A stretch of 27,149 nt of DNA from Saccoglossus kowalevskii. Its lineage: Eukaryota > Hemichordata > Enteropneusta > Harrimaniidae. Made by a program: the position numbers and the translations under genes. The stretch spans positions 33,342-60,490 of the forward strand of contig NW_003112501.1 in NCBI RefSeq assembly GCF_000003605.2. The letters run 5' to 3'. Positions 1 through 9,355 of this stretch are shown here, one piece after another. The notes beneath the pieces were generated by a model. That model made no database searches. It worked only from the letters and a program-made list of their open reading frames with translations, and was not told the DNA's origin. Every line of letters begins with the position of its first letter. Position 1 is the first letter of the stretch.

Positions 1-511
1 CGTCAAATTTGTCGCCTATAAGATGTTGTATTATTTTCATCGGGTCTTCTCCTTCTTCCTCCTGAATGCCACCGAATCTCAGATTGTAACTATGTGAATA
101 CCTCTGCTGTCTTATAGTTTCACCTTTTAATTCCTTTATCTCCATCTTGGCCGCTTCTAGTTCAGCGCTGACCCTTTCGATTTCAATTTCTGTCGGTAAT
201 CTAGGTTGTTTACGGTCTCCGCCATATCTGTTATCTTCTGTTCGGCGACTGTTTGACGCTTTTCTACTTCATTTAGTTTCATCTGAATCTTTTGGAACCT
301 TTTCGTAGTGTTTATCTATTTTCTTCATTAGTTCTTTCAATAGAGAATAAACCAATTTCAGGGAAACTTCTTCTCCTTCCAGTGACGCACTTTTTTCTTT
401 ACGCGGCAGGCTACCCGAGAAACCACCCAGTGACGAATTGGTACCATGTTTTGTCCCGTCTTCTTTATTGCCTTTATTTGCCGACTTCTTTTTGTCACTT
501 TTAGGTTCCAT
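1..511 (-). mobile_element. LINE ORF1 fragment, degraded, runs off left edge
   Basis: Read on the minus strand from 511 down to 1, this looks like the first ORF of a non-LTR retrotransposon. The first 80 codons (511-269) are Lys/Ser/Glu rich and end at a stop. A heptad-like stretch (VEKRQTVAEQKITDMAE) then continues in another frame, followed after a second shift by coiled-coil-like Glu/Lys repeats, then YSHSYNLRFGGIQEEEGED. That last motif resembles the start of the RNA-binding domain of L1-type ORF1 proteins (YSRRNNLRIxGIPE in many families). ORF1p is an RNA chaperone that coats the element RNA. At least two frameshifts show it is dead. The RT part would lie left of the window. It lies upstream of the first visible AGMO copy 1 exon, probably in intron. 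The family assignment rests on the short motif only. Confidence 0.55.
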
Positions 512-712
512 GACGTCATCCGGTTCTCTAACTACTTATATTTCTGTATATCCCTTGTTTGTTGAAGTTTCGAGCACTAGCCTTGCCTACTGATCTGCAT
601 AACCTTTGACCTCCAACAATTTACAATGTTCCGTGTAGTCGTGTTTAGATAACAATTTTTTTACAGTGACCTTTCATTTCACACTTCAAGTTACAGAGAT
701 GAATAAAATAAA
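512..712. other. Unassigned spacer
   Basis: About 200 bp between the LINE ORF1 start and the minisatellite. It is probably 5' UTR of the minus-strand LINE and/or intron of AGMO copy 1. I see no exon-like segment here. Confidence 0.4.
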
Positions 713-1091
713 ATGCATGGTTTAACAATAAGTAGGGCAATTCTGTTGTATTTTAACACATATTCACCAAATATTAAAATGCATGGTTTAACAATAAGTA
801 GGGCAATTCTGTTGTATTTTAACACATATTCACCAAATATTAAAATGCATGGTTTAACAATAAGTAGGGCAATTCTGTTGTATTTTAACACATATTCACC
901 AAATATTAAAATGCATGGTTTAACAACAAGTAGGGCAATTCTGTTGTATTTTAACACATATTTTAACACATATTCACCAAATATTAAAATGCATGGTTTA
1001 ACAATAAGTAGGGCAATTCTGTTGTATTTTAACACATATTTTAACACATATTTTAACACATATTTTAACACATATTCACCAAATATTAAAA
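713..1091. repeat. 66-bp minisatellite with nested 12-bp expansion
   Basis: Direct tandem repeats start with ATGCATGGTTTAACAA at 713, 779, 845, 911 and 989, so the period is 66, 66, 66 and then 78 bp. Units are nearly identical (one t/c change in unit 4). Inside each unit is the 12-mer TTTTAACACATA. It occurs once in units 1-3, twice in unit 4 and four times in unit 5, which accounts for the longer units. Because 66 and 12 are multiples of three and the unit lacks stops in some frames, the array reads as a repetitive 'protein' on both strands. That is an artefact of the period, not a gene. Confidence 0.95.
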
Positions 1092-1435
1092 TAACTTTAT
1101 CAGCTGAGGACGACATTTAATAATTGCAGAGTGCGATTGATTCCCAACAGTTTAAGAGAGCATCTCTTTCCTTATTAATTGCCCGGATAGAAGCTGATTA
1201 ACATTACAATGAGAAGCACGCACACTATATTGCACCAACGCTTGTGAGATTCCTTTTCTTTGAAGCCAACATGTTTAATGTTTGATTGGAGCGTATCGTT
1301 TGGTGGGAGTTCCCGATGATGTTTGACTAAACGTTAATACCAATGAACAATGGCTTTGTTGAACAATGCACAAATTTGATAAGAATTTCCATTCTTCCTT
1401 TATTTTTTTATGCTATTTTTCACTTTCAATTTTAG
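1092..1435. other. Intronic sequence before exon G of AGMO copy 1
   Basis: No coding segment seen. I looked here for the exon that should precede exon G (the one carrying the HHRVHH cluster) and did not find it, so this intron extends beyond the left edge. The stretch ends in a pyrimidine-rich tract and a TTTTAG acceptor at 1430-1435. Confidence 0.5.
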
Positions 1436-1501
1436 GAAGAAATCCTTATTGCATTGACAAGAATTATGGAGGAACACTGATTATTTGGGACAAGATATTT
1501 G
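1436..1501 (+). CDS. AGMO: AGMO copy 1, exon G
   Basis: 66 bp, same length and phase as exon G of copy 2. It completes a Gly codon and then reads [21 protein letters not shown], differing from copy 2 at only two residues. Acceptor TTTTAG; donor GTAATG, a slightly weak site. This is the conserved segment just after the third His cluster. Confidence 0.9.
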
Positions 1502-4500
1502 GTAATGTAACATTTACAAGCATAGGAATGAATGAATGAAATGTATTTCACCAGAAACAGTGTATACATTGAGTAGTAAATTATAAATAAATAAATACTA
1601 GAATAATAATAGTAGTAATTACAATGATAGTAATATAGTATATACTGTTGTTACTGGTAGGGTCACAGAAATAGTTTATTCAAACTAGTCTAGTCTGTGA
1701 CCAATGATCCAAGAAATATAATAAAGTAGTGATAAGCTAAGATTCACAAGGCATACTTAAAGCATGTAATGAGTACTATAATAGCAATAACAAATTTGGA
1801 GTCTGGAAAGTTTTAGTTTTAGTGTTGATTTAATGTGAGATTGATCTTGGGAGTAAAGTATTTGTTATATATATACTTGTAGGGAAATTATGGGGTAGTG
1901 TGTCTAGATATTTGTTACTACTATGGGCATATTGCTTCTTCTTTAAGTCAAAAACGAACAGACAGATGTGTAATATATAGAGCTTATGAATATTTAGAAT
2001 ACCAAGACATTTGAAGAGAGGGTTAGTATGAGAACAAAAGTCAGAAAATGAGATGAGGCGGACAATTTTCGTTTGTAAAAGCGTAATTGGATTTAATAGC
2101 GTTGAATAAGTATTCCTCCAAATCTCTATACAGTAAATTATGTGTGGTAATATCATCGAGTTATATAGCAAGAGAAGTATATATTTAGGAACATAGTGGC
2201 GAATTTGAGAAATGATGCCAACTTTGGGGGCAATTATTTTCCTGACTTTGTCAATGTGGGATTTCCAGTTGATATGACGATCAATTGACATTCCCAAGTA
2301 TTTAGTTGATAGAATCCCCTCAATTGGAGATCCCTGGATAAACAGACTTCCCTCGGTGTTAACAACTCGTTGATAGAATCCCCTCAATTGGAGACCCCTG
2401 GATAAACAGACTGCTCTCGGTGTTAACAACTCGTTGTGCTGTTTTAATAATCATATAATTTGTTTTCTGTACATTTATTGTGAGTTTGTTAGCACTGCAC
2501 CATTCGCAGACTCCTTGAAAGTCATTGCTGATATCGGAAAGATTGATGTGGCTGTCTTTGATGAATTTAAATAGATTTGCATCATCTGCGATGATGTAAA
2601 ATAGTTTTGTAAATATTTTATTACTAGTATATCAGTTATATGCTATATTCATTTATTAACAACTTTACAAATTGAGACAATAAAATACACTATAATCTGG
2701 TTTGCTCTAAAAGTTATGTCTTAATTGCTATAAGAGTTATGATTTAAAAAATATAACATATAGTTATAGAGAATATAACATATAGTTCCCATATCATCAA
2801 AATCGAGACGTTCTATGATGACCTAGTAATGACCCCTGTTGTATTTTGTATGTGATTGTTTACGTTCACACATCGGTGTAAATCATTTGATGTTGATGTG
2901 CTATTATGTGTTCAGTGATCATTACCTGTTTACTCTCATCGATACAGCTGTATTAGTTAAATGTCTTTCCCCTGCGTATGAATTCTATATGGAGTCATAT
3001 ACATGAACATATAATGTATTAATTTATATTCATGGTACTTTACAGGTACATTTGCAGAAGAGAAAGAGCAACCAGTGTATGGTATAACGACGCTAGTCAA
3101 CTCTTGGAATCCTATATATATACAGGTAATTCGCAGATAACAGAATGTGACTTAAACGTACATAATTGAATGGTAACTGTTTGTGTTATTCAATGTTTTT
3201 GCATTACTAAATATTTGTTAGATTGTGGTTAATTAGAAAATGTGTGATGGTCATTGAATATCACGTGTGTGTGTATAATATGTAAACACTAGAGTTTCCA
3301 AATTACTTAAAAGAAACATATTATAATATCAATAAAAAATGTTTTTCGAAATCAAATTTAAAATGATATCAGGTTACCCAGTATGACCAGCACGGTATAG
3401 GTAGTATGTATGAGTACAGATGAGTTCTATAATTATTTCTATTTTTCGGTTAAGTTTGTTCACTTCAGACTGATGTACACTAAGTTTTGCAATCTCTCTG
3501 GATGGTATGATAAATTATCCGTTATATGGAAGGGACCCGGATGGTATCCGGGTAAACGACGATGCGGTATATGGGAGGACTATCGAGAGGTGGGTGTTTA
3601 GACAATGCTCAGCTCAGCTTACAAATTGGTATACTGAGATTACCAATAACAGGTCACGTGCATCATATAAAATATATCAAAAATAATAAAATGTACATTA
3701 AATATGCAAATAGGAAATCCAGCATACCACTTCGAATAGTAGAAATTTAAAATAGCTTATTTCTCAGTTGTTTATATTAGGTTTTATATCAACAAAACAA
3801 CGCGCTACAAAGTTATTTTCTAATATAAATCCGATGTAGGCATAGGTTCAAATTTATTTATTTATTTATTTTCAAAAATGCACTTATTTTTACTGTCCTA
3901 GTTTGTATTTATTTATTTATATAAGACTATGCTTTATTGGCCGTTAATACGTGTTTTTTTATTAGGCGTCCGAGGTGAAATATAAAATAACAATAAGTAA
4001 AAACGACATTAAGTAAATTCAAGAAAATAATCACAACTAAACAGACGCGACAATACAAAAATTATGGAAATTATTAAAAATGAAACATATACCTACATCG
4101 GATTTTAATCAGACTGTGTTATGGAATTGTTTATGTTATTCTTATCTAGTTCAATCTCGCCTAAAATTTATTAACTTAATAAATTATTATTTTTTTTATA
4201 ATTGTAGATATCATATCCAGTGTACAAATATAATATGAGACATTCGTTATTGGCTGATATCTATGCTGTTGTACATTATATGCTCATTTATTTGGCTGTA
4301 GAAACCATTTATAGTGAAAATGTGAGTGGTACAATCATGCTGTACTTAATTGATTCCGAGATAACGGAATGACCGTGTGGTGCTAATCATCACTTTACAC
4401 GCACAACAAATTTATTTAAAAATATACTTCTACTGGGAGCACCCCGGGGTGCTAGCTGCTCCGATACATCAACTTTTTTGTTCAAAAATTAACTTTGAGA

Positions 4501-7500
4501 GTACCCATTGGACGACAGCAGCCCTGACATATCACCTTTTTCGTTCAAAAAACAAAACGCTACACAATTGTTTTTACTGGTCCAACAGTTGTCATACTAT
4601 ATTATACTAAGTTACAAATTAATACATTACAAAAACTTTATATTTATATAGTTTACCATTCATATTCCAGGGTTTATCACACCGTGAGGTAATGTGTGTA
4701 TTATGCTATATCGTTCTCTCCGTTATCAGTATTGGCGCAATATTTGAGAAAAGGTCAGTGCTGAAATGATTATATACTATATCATGTATCATATGTCATG
4801 ACATGTCATGCCATGCCATGCCACATCGTGTCGTGTTGTATCGTGACATATAAGCAGACTTGGTTACAACTCGAATGAAGTCACACTGTGGCTATATGCA
4901 CTTCAGATCTTTCATAGAGGACTACTTTGAAGTTCAGGATTACGCAGTCTGCTAAATTTGGTGCCACTGTGAGCTAAACCGAGTTACCGAACGCTACGAT
5001 TCACGTTTGGAGCTCGTGACAATTTCACTAGATTAACATAATGCATCCCGTGCTTAATTTGTCAAAACATTTGACTCTGCAGTTTTACTAAATGTGTTCA
5101 GTAGCTATTGCTTATTTCATGACTGCCAAAATTTCCGAATAATGTAGTGTGGCTAGTTCAAAAATCAATATGACACCAACTTATTGAGGAGTTGATATAC
5201 AAATTCGCATAACTTTTTTGTTAAAAACAACCAGTTCTAAAGTGGTTCCCAGTCAAAAAATATATCTCTGTTCTGCTCTCTGATTGGTGGGACTGTGTGG
5301 CAATCCAATCACTTATAAGTAGCTTCTCGTTGACTCGTATTTTGCTCTACGAGTGACTGTAATAAGGTAAAAATAATCAAATAATGACGTTGAAAGAAAG
5401 CAAAATGTTCAAATAAAGCTATTTCCAGACATTGGCAATGATACTGTGGAAGGTAGTAGGAACCACTGTGATTGTGCTTTATTGAGTATACGATTTTGAA
5501 AATTGCAAATTGTGCAAGATAAGTGTTGACTTTGTGAACGACCATAATAGCAAGGTGACTCTGCATTTACTGCACAAATTTACTAAATGTTCGTGCGCGT
5601 CGCACAATCTTTTCGCAATCTGTCAAACAACTTGTCAAGTCAAAACATCTACGCGCCAAAGTGAAAAGGTTGACGCGCGAAAAATAAAAGTCAACCCGCC
5701 AACCGTCTCCACTCTGAACCACGCCCACAGAATAAATAAGTTTATCTGCGTTGCTTCTCAAGACATTTGACCGTCAAATGCCAGAAATATGGCTAATACC
5801 GTTACTGTCGTCAGTGAATATTGAAGAGACGGTCAAAAACATCAGAAGAGGTAAAAAATATGATTATATTGTGTGGCAGTGATCCGATCACTTGTCATTT
5901 TTCTTCTTTTCGTGAAATAGCAGAAAGGTTTCGTTTCACCGACAAGGGGATCCGCAAGCAAAGGCAGCAGAGGATATTACCACAACTCGAAGATGGCGAG
6001 TTGATCGAAACATTGACAAGATTTCTTTATCGGCTTTGTTTCTTCCAATTGATGACAGTACCAGTGACGTACTTCTCGTGACAAGAACTAGAGTGATGGG
6101 AGACTGGGTATACATTTTTTAAGTTGGCGCATAGGGAGCCCAGGTTACGAACCAGTTGAGCAAGGCTAACCGAGTCGTGACCTCGATGTGGTTCGTAACC
6201 AGTTTTGTGATTGGTTGTTGCCAAATGCTTACAGGCCACGCCTCCAAACTTTGCCGTGCGTTCGGGCAAACCGTTAGGAATTCGTAAATGGAGTCAATTT
6301 GTGTAGTTTTCTTGATTTATTCTGCAGATATCGGTAAAATGTAGGCAAGGTTTTGGCGAAATTTGAAGGAGCAACTAATATTCTTCAACCTGGTATTTTT
6401 TTTAGATTTTATTTTTCGGAACGAGTCACCTCCGTCAGTTCCCATTTTGTATGACTTCTCGTCAGTGGGCGTGGTTTAAAGAAAATACGGTTGGTAGGTT
6501 AACTTTTTATTTTTCGCTCGTTAACCTTTTCACTTTGGCGCGTAGATGTTTTGACTTGACAAGTTGTTTGACAGCTAGCAAAAAGATTGTGTGAATCGCA
6601 CCGTCGGTGGCGTCTTTTTTATGACGTTTTGAACACTTAGTCAATTTGAGCAGTAGCATTTCTGCAAGTTGAATGCATTAAAATAATGTTGATGACATCA
6701 CGTATATGCGCACCTTGTATTAAAAAATGCTGCAATTATTCGATTTATGATTCACCTATTCATTTAATCTTGATTCTCTTTTTTTTTGAGTTAGCTATAC
6801 GCTATGTGTGTTTTATTCTAACATTCATGTATTGTAATATGCTTACATCATTAATAATACTCCATATTTGGTGATCTTGATGCCCTACATTATAATATAT
6901 CACTTGATATACTAATCGTCTACAAATATGGGTCTAGTCAAATTATCTCATACTTGTCTAAATACAATGCTCAATAAAACTTGTCAGTAACTTCAGAAAG
7001 TACCGAGTACATTAAATCTTTGACTATTATAATAGAAGTACAAACCATCCATTCACCACACCTGTAACTTGTTTATGACTCGTACATTGATTAGTTTAAT
7101 CATATAATCTTCGAAGACGATACAGGCATTTTATTCATGTATTTTGTCAACTGAACATATATATTTCAATAAAGTTGTTACCATAATACGGTAGTCCGAC
7201 TGCATATCACGCACGCAGTGATACGTCTACGTATTTAATAATGCATTATTACAGAACGTATTTAGAAAACTGAGTAAAAAAGGTTAAAAAATTGCATAAT
7301 CATCCAATATGGTAGCAGTCTCTGTTATGCTACCAAATAGTTATTATTTATTAGATGTACCCATGATTTATATGATGCACCCATGATTTATATGATGCAT
7401 CTATGATTTTATTTATCCAGCTCGTACGCTCCATCGTTAGAATGTTTCCGGTGTATATTATATCTATCTTGCGATGCTTTGAAGTCAACATCGGTCCCTG

Positions 7501-7622
7501 TATTAGGAATTGGACAGATGTTAACCAACCCATGGATTATACGTGTTATATTTACTATATCTTCTATCATATGGGGTTTACAAGGAATTAAGGAATTATG
7601 TCGGCGGAAAACCAAGAATTAA
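1436..7622 (+). CDS. AGMO: Alkylglycerol monooxygenase paralogue, 3' half (copy 1)
   Basis: Six exons: 1436-1501, 3046-3125, 3455-3589, 4208-4321, 4671-4753, 7421-7622. Joined, they encode the C-terminal half of an AGMO-like protein, colinear with exons G-K and M of the full copy at 19700-26515. Five of six splice phases and lengths match exactly up to the last exon; exon J is one codon shorter (114 against 117 bp) and the last exon is two codons shorter. Identity is high in the first exon (about 21 of 23 residues) and about 55% in the third, so the duplication is old. All introns are GT-AG and no stop or frameshift interrupts the frame, suggesting a retained gene. AGMO uses tetrahydropterin and O2 to hydroxylate the ether carbon of alkylglycerols in the ER membrane. 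The catalytic His clusters would be encoded upstream of the window, so activity cannot be judged here. AATAAA lies at 7765-7770. Confidence 0.88.
1530..2640 (-). mobile_element. Non-LTR retrotransposon (CR1/jockey-type) RT 3' fragment
   Basis: Read on the minus strand from about 2640, the frame gives an RT active-site motif (FYIIADDANLF), then the thumb region ending in TINVQKTNYMII. After a duplication it continues as KYLGMSIDRHINWKSHI and the C-terminal LLLLYNSMILPHIIYCIEIW block typical of CR1/jockey-like elements. A 64-bp tandem duplication (2305-2368 and 2369-2432) breaks the frame, since 64 is not a multiple of three. The ORF ends at 1830. The minus-strand 3' end runs to a short (ATTC)n tail at about 1528-1541, as in CR1/L2-type LINEs. 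It is 5'-truncated and dead, lying antisense in an AGMO intron. Confidence 0.85.
2305..2432. repeat. 64-bp direct tandem duplication inside the LINE
   Basis: The segment beginning GTTGATAGAATCCCCTCAAT occurs at 2305 and again at 2369 with a few substitutions. It duplicates part of the RT C-terminal coding region and shifts the frame. Confidence 0.92.
3046..3125 (+). CDS. AGMO: AGMO copy 1, exon H
   Basis: 80 bp, same length and phase as exon H of copy 2. It encodes GTFAEEKEQPVYG... ending SWNPIYIQ; 16 of 27 residues match copy 2. Acceptor TTACAG, donor GTAATT. Confidence 0.9.
3455..3589 (+). CDS. AGMO: AGMO copy 1, exon I
   Basis: 135 bp, 45 codons, exactly as in copy 2. It carries the AGMO signature KLSVIWKGPGWYPGKRRCG (copy 2: [19 protein letters not shown]). 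About 24 of 45 residues match. Acceptor GGTTAAG after a T-rich tract; donor GTGGGT. Confidence 0.88.
3857..3923. repeat. (TTTA)n microsatellite patches
   Basis: Two short runs of TTTATTTATTTA (about 3857-3875 and 3907-3920) in the intron between exons I and J of AGMO copy 1. Confidence 0.8.
4208..4321 (+). CDS. AGMO: AGMO copy 1, exon J
   Basis: 114 bp in phase 0 at both ends. It begins ISYPVYKYNMRHSLLADIY and aligns with copy 2 [19 protein letters not shown], then a hydrophobic membrane segment. Acceptor ATTGTAG, donor GTGAGT. It is one codon shorter than copy 2. Confidence 0.85.
4438..4453. other. 16-bp perfect palindrome
   Basis: AGCACCCCGGGGTGCT is fully self-complementary, a GC island in an AT-rich intron. 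It is followed by two imperfect copies, about 60 bp apart, of a block ending TTTTTYGTTCAAAAA (near 4470-4490 and 4532-4550). Confidence 0.85.
4671..4753 (+). CDS. AGMO: AGMO copy 1, exon K
   Basis: 83 bp, same length and phase 2 exit as copy 2. It encodes GLSHREVMCVLCYIVLSV ... GAIFEK, a transmembrane helix matching copy 2 ([19 protein letters not shown]). Acceptor TTCCAG, donor GTCAGT. Confidence 0.87.
5555..6690. mobile_element. Element with long terminal inverted repeats (MITE-like)
   Basis: 5621-5671 is the exact reverse complement of 6523-6573 (51 bp). The similarity extends outward and inward with mismatches: inward to a shared CCACGCCCAC / GTGGGCGTGG block (5718-5728 and 6465-6474), outward through TTTACTGCACAAATTTACTAA-like sequence to about 5555 and 6690. 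The right arm carries about 30 extra bp near 6600-6630. The interior (5740-6460) has no recognisable transposase; the open frames there are short and unlike anything I know. This fits a non-autonomous DNA transposon with long inverted repeats or a foldback element. I could not identify target-site duplications. Confidence 0.75.
6143..6200. repeat. Inner hairpin of the inverted-repeat element
   Basis: GGTTACGAACCA (6143-6154) and TGGTTCGTAACC (6189-6200) are perfect reverse complements with a 34-bp loop, lying in the centre of the inverted-repeat element. Confidence 0.8.
7360..7409. repeat. 20-bp tandem repeat, 2.5 copies
   Basis: CCCATGATTTATATGATGCA at 7360-7379 and 7380-7399, then a partial third copy. 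It sits directly before the last-exon acceptor of AGMO copy 1, around its likely branch-point region. Confidence 0.9.
7421..7622 (+). CDS. AGMO: AGMO copy 1, last exon (M) with stop
   Basis: 202 bp. Entered with 2 nt carried from exon K, it reads SYAPSLECFRCILYLSCDAL then VPVLGIGQM and ends GLQGIKELCRRKTKN stop (TAA 7620-7622). Copy 2 has [20 protein letters not shown] and LGIGQI. The longer open frame visible over the same bases (7403-7591) is a shadow in another frame. Acceptor TTATCCAG. Confidence 0.88.
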
Positions 7623-8630
7623 AGTGGACTGATATTATTAACGTTTCATATATGGCATTTTTACGTGCATATTATTCTCTTTGTTTTACACTTTTATACC
7701 ATTGGAATTATAAACATTATAAAACAGGGATAAACATGAATTCATCACGATAGTGTATGCTGCAAATAAAATGCTTCTCATTCTTAACAGTGATCGTGTG
7801 GTCATTTTTTATTTTATGTGATATCATGACAATCACGTAATTTGAATTGATAACGTTTTCATGATTTTATTGTAAACTTATTGTGACATATAATAATCAT
7901 TTGGTCAACGTGTTGTTTTATCTGGGAATTTCCACTTGGTATATATGAAACCTCAGAACTACAATTATGTCTTCACTCTGTATATACGGCTGCCCTGTGT
8001 AGTACAGGGAAAGTCGAACAATACAAAACAAATGATCTACAACGATTGACAAATCAATCCACAAGAACAAAGTACAAAACACTACATAGTCACATCAATA
8101 AAAGAAAGATTCAATGGTATAAAGGAAGTGACGTCAGGTGTTTTGCACATCCTGCTCCACATGTGACACTCGCTATATTTCGTTTTGAATCATAATAAAG
8201 TGAAATATTCATTAGTTTAGTGAAATATCTCGCACGTGACGGTAATTTGATCTGAATGGTGAACCAATCAAGTCGGTTGTTTTACTATAAAAACGCACTT
8301 CACTTCAGCCTTTGAATGAAAAGACGTTGTCTAAATATTTACTTCAATCGAGATCGGTCTAATCGCCTTACAGGTTGAAAATAACAATTATCATACAACT
8401 GTTGTGACAACATCCCCCGGGGTGGGGGTGGGGGGTCATTTCTAGAAACTAATCAGTTTGTCAGGCACACAAAGAGACTATAAATTTTGTTTTAAAATGG
8501 CAATGGGTTATTTTTTGACATTTTTAGGAATCAAGGCGATCGTACTTTTATAATGTGTTATATGTGCCGATGATAGACCCATTTACCATGATTTTGAATT
8601 AGAATATATTAATAATTACACAGTGTAAGG
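7623..8630. other. 3' flank of AGMO copy 1 and intergenic DNA
   Basis: Contains a polyadenylation signal AATAAA at 7765-7770, 143 bp after the stop, plausibly that of AGMO copy 1. A small hairpin CCCTGT-gtagt-ACAGGG lies at about 7994-8010. A G-rich tract (runs of 4, 5 and 6 G) sits at about 8415-8437. No gene seen. Confidence 0.5.
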
Positions 8631-8861
8631 CCTGCTTATTGCAAGTGAGAGGGACACCCACAGAACACATACCGAGTTCTTTCACTGCTAGAATGGCGTA
8701 GACAAGACAATAGTACTGGAAATGAAATACACATACACCAAAATATCAAGTTAAAGCTCCTGGCTTTAATACCTAACATAATTACAAGAAATAAAGCATA
8801 GAAAAATACAATGAATAAAGTCACTAAAATAGGGGATTGCTTAGGGAAGCGTGCATTGGTG

Positions 8862-9180
8862 ATAACTCACAGTTCTAGGATGTATTAATGGACGACAGTC
8901 AATGGCTTCTGCAGCACAACAACGAAGAAATACAGGAGTCTTGCTTGCAGAGGAACGCTGTTATTCTGGAAGGCAGCGCTGAAAGCAGGAGTTCGCAAAG
9001 CAGTCTCACAGAATGATGATTGAAGCCTGTATCACTTGTTGTACAATAGTAGCAGCAACACACAGGATACTAAGTTGAAATGATGGACCCCAACTGTCCT
9101 CAGTCTGTCCAATATATAGGCATAAATGGCCCAGATTCAGTGACATCACCTGGGATTCCACATGAGCCAATCAGAATGTG
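8862..9180 (-). promoter_or_regulatory. Promoter-like block, possibly a solo LTR (minus strand)
   Basis: A stretch richer in GC than its surroundings. On the minus strand, in order: an ATTGG/CCAAT box (plus 9167-9171 CCAAT), a CRE-like TGATGTCAC (plus about 9140-9148), a TATATATT box (plus 9111-9118), then about 240 bp ending at a splice-donor-like CTGTGAGTTATC (plus 8861-8872). Upstream of the CCAAT box sits an imperfect tandem repeat (9222-9350). Such a compact order is typical of an LTR U3 or a small promoter with a first exon. No coding sequence I recognise follows. This is inference from motif order. Confidence 0.3.
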
Positions 9181-9221
9181 ATCTTGCTAGCAGCCTTGTC
9201 ACGTAGGCAACTCAGTAGATC

Positions 9222-9355
9222 GTAAACATCCTTTGTTATTCAAATAACAGCACACCTGGTAGATTCAATTTCTCTCTCCAAAGTTGTAAACACTCTTTGT
9301 TATTAGATCACAAGCACACCTGGTAAATTCCAACTGTCCTTTCAGAGTTGAAAAC
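9222..9355. repeat. Imperfect 64-bp tandem duplication
   Basis: A block beginning GTAAACATCCTTTGTTATT and containing AGCACACCTGGTAGATTC is repeated 64 bp later (GTAAACACTCTTTGTTATT, AGCACACCTGGTAAATTC), with a third start near 9350. Confidence 0.85.

Larger units (their letters stand above)
1502..3045. other. Intron G-H of AGMO copy 1, carrying a LINE fragment
   Basis: 1.5-kb intron against 185 bp in copy 2. The expansion is largely the antisense LINE at about 1530-2640. From 2640 to 3045 I see only AT-rich sequence, including a short direct repeat of ATATAACATATAGTT near 2750 and 2774. Confidence 0.75.
4754..7420. other. Intron K-M of AGMO copy 1
   Basis: 2.7-kb intron against 475 bp in copy 2. 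It contains the inverted-repeat element at about 5555-6690. Near 4790-4850 there is a low-complexity run of CATG/TCATGACATG-type words. Apart from these and the short repeat at 7360 I see nothing coding. Confidence 0.7.

Noticed and set aside
713-1120. 135-codon and 141-codon repetitive proteins on both strands
   Set aside because: They arise from a 66-bp tandem array whose period is divisible by three; both strands are open in step with the repeat and there is no other coding sign.
3970-4000. GAGGTGAAATATAAA as exon J of AGMO copy 1
   Set aside because: It resembles only the first codons of exon J and then fails; the true exon J is at 4208-4321.
5821-6081. 86-codon frame inside the inverted-repeat element as a transposase
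   Set aside because: No DDE, HTH or other transposase motif; too short, and composition is unremarkable.
6143-6200. tRNA gene (GGTTCG-like arm)
   Set aside because: It is only a 12-bp stem with a 34-bp loop; no D-arm, anticodon arm or acceptor stem can be formed.
7403-7591. 62-codon frame over the last exon of AGMO copy 1
   Set aside because: The homologous frame is a different one; only that gives the conserved LGIGQ and GLQGIK ending in the same place as copy 2.
8415-8437. G-quadruplex
   Set aside because: Only three separated G runs are present; a four-run motif is not available without splitting the last one with no loop.
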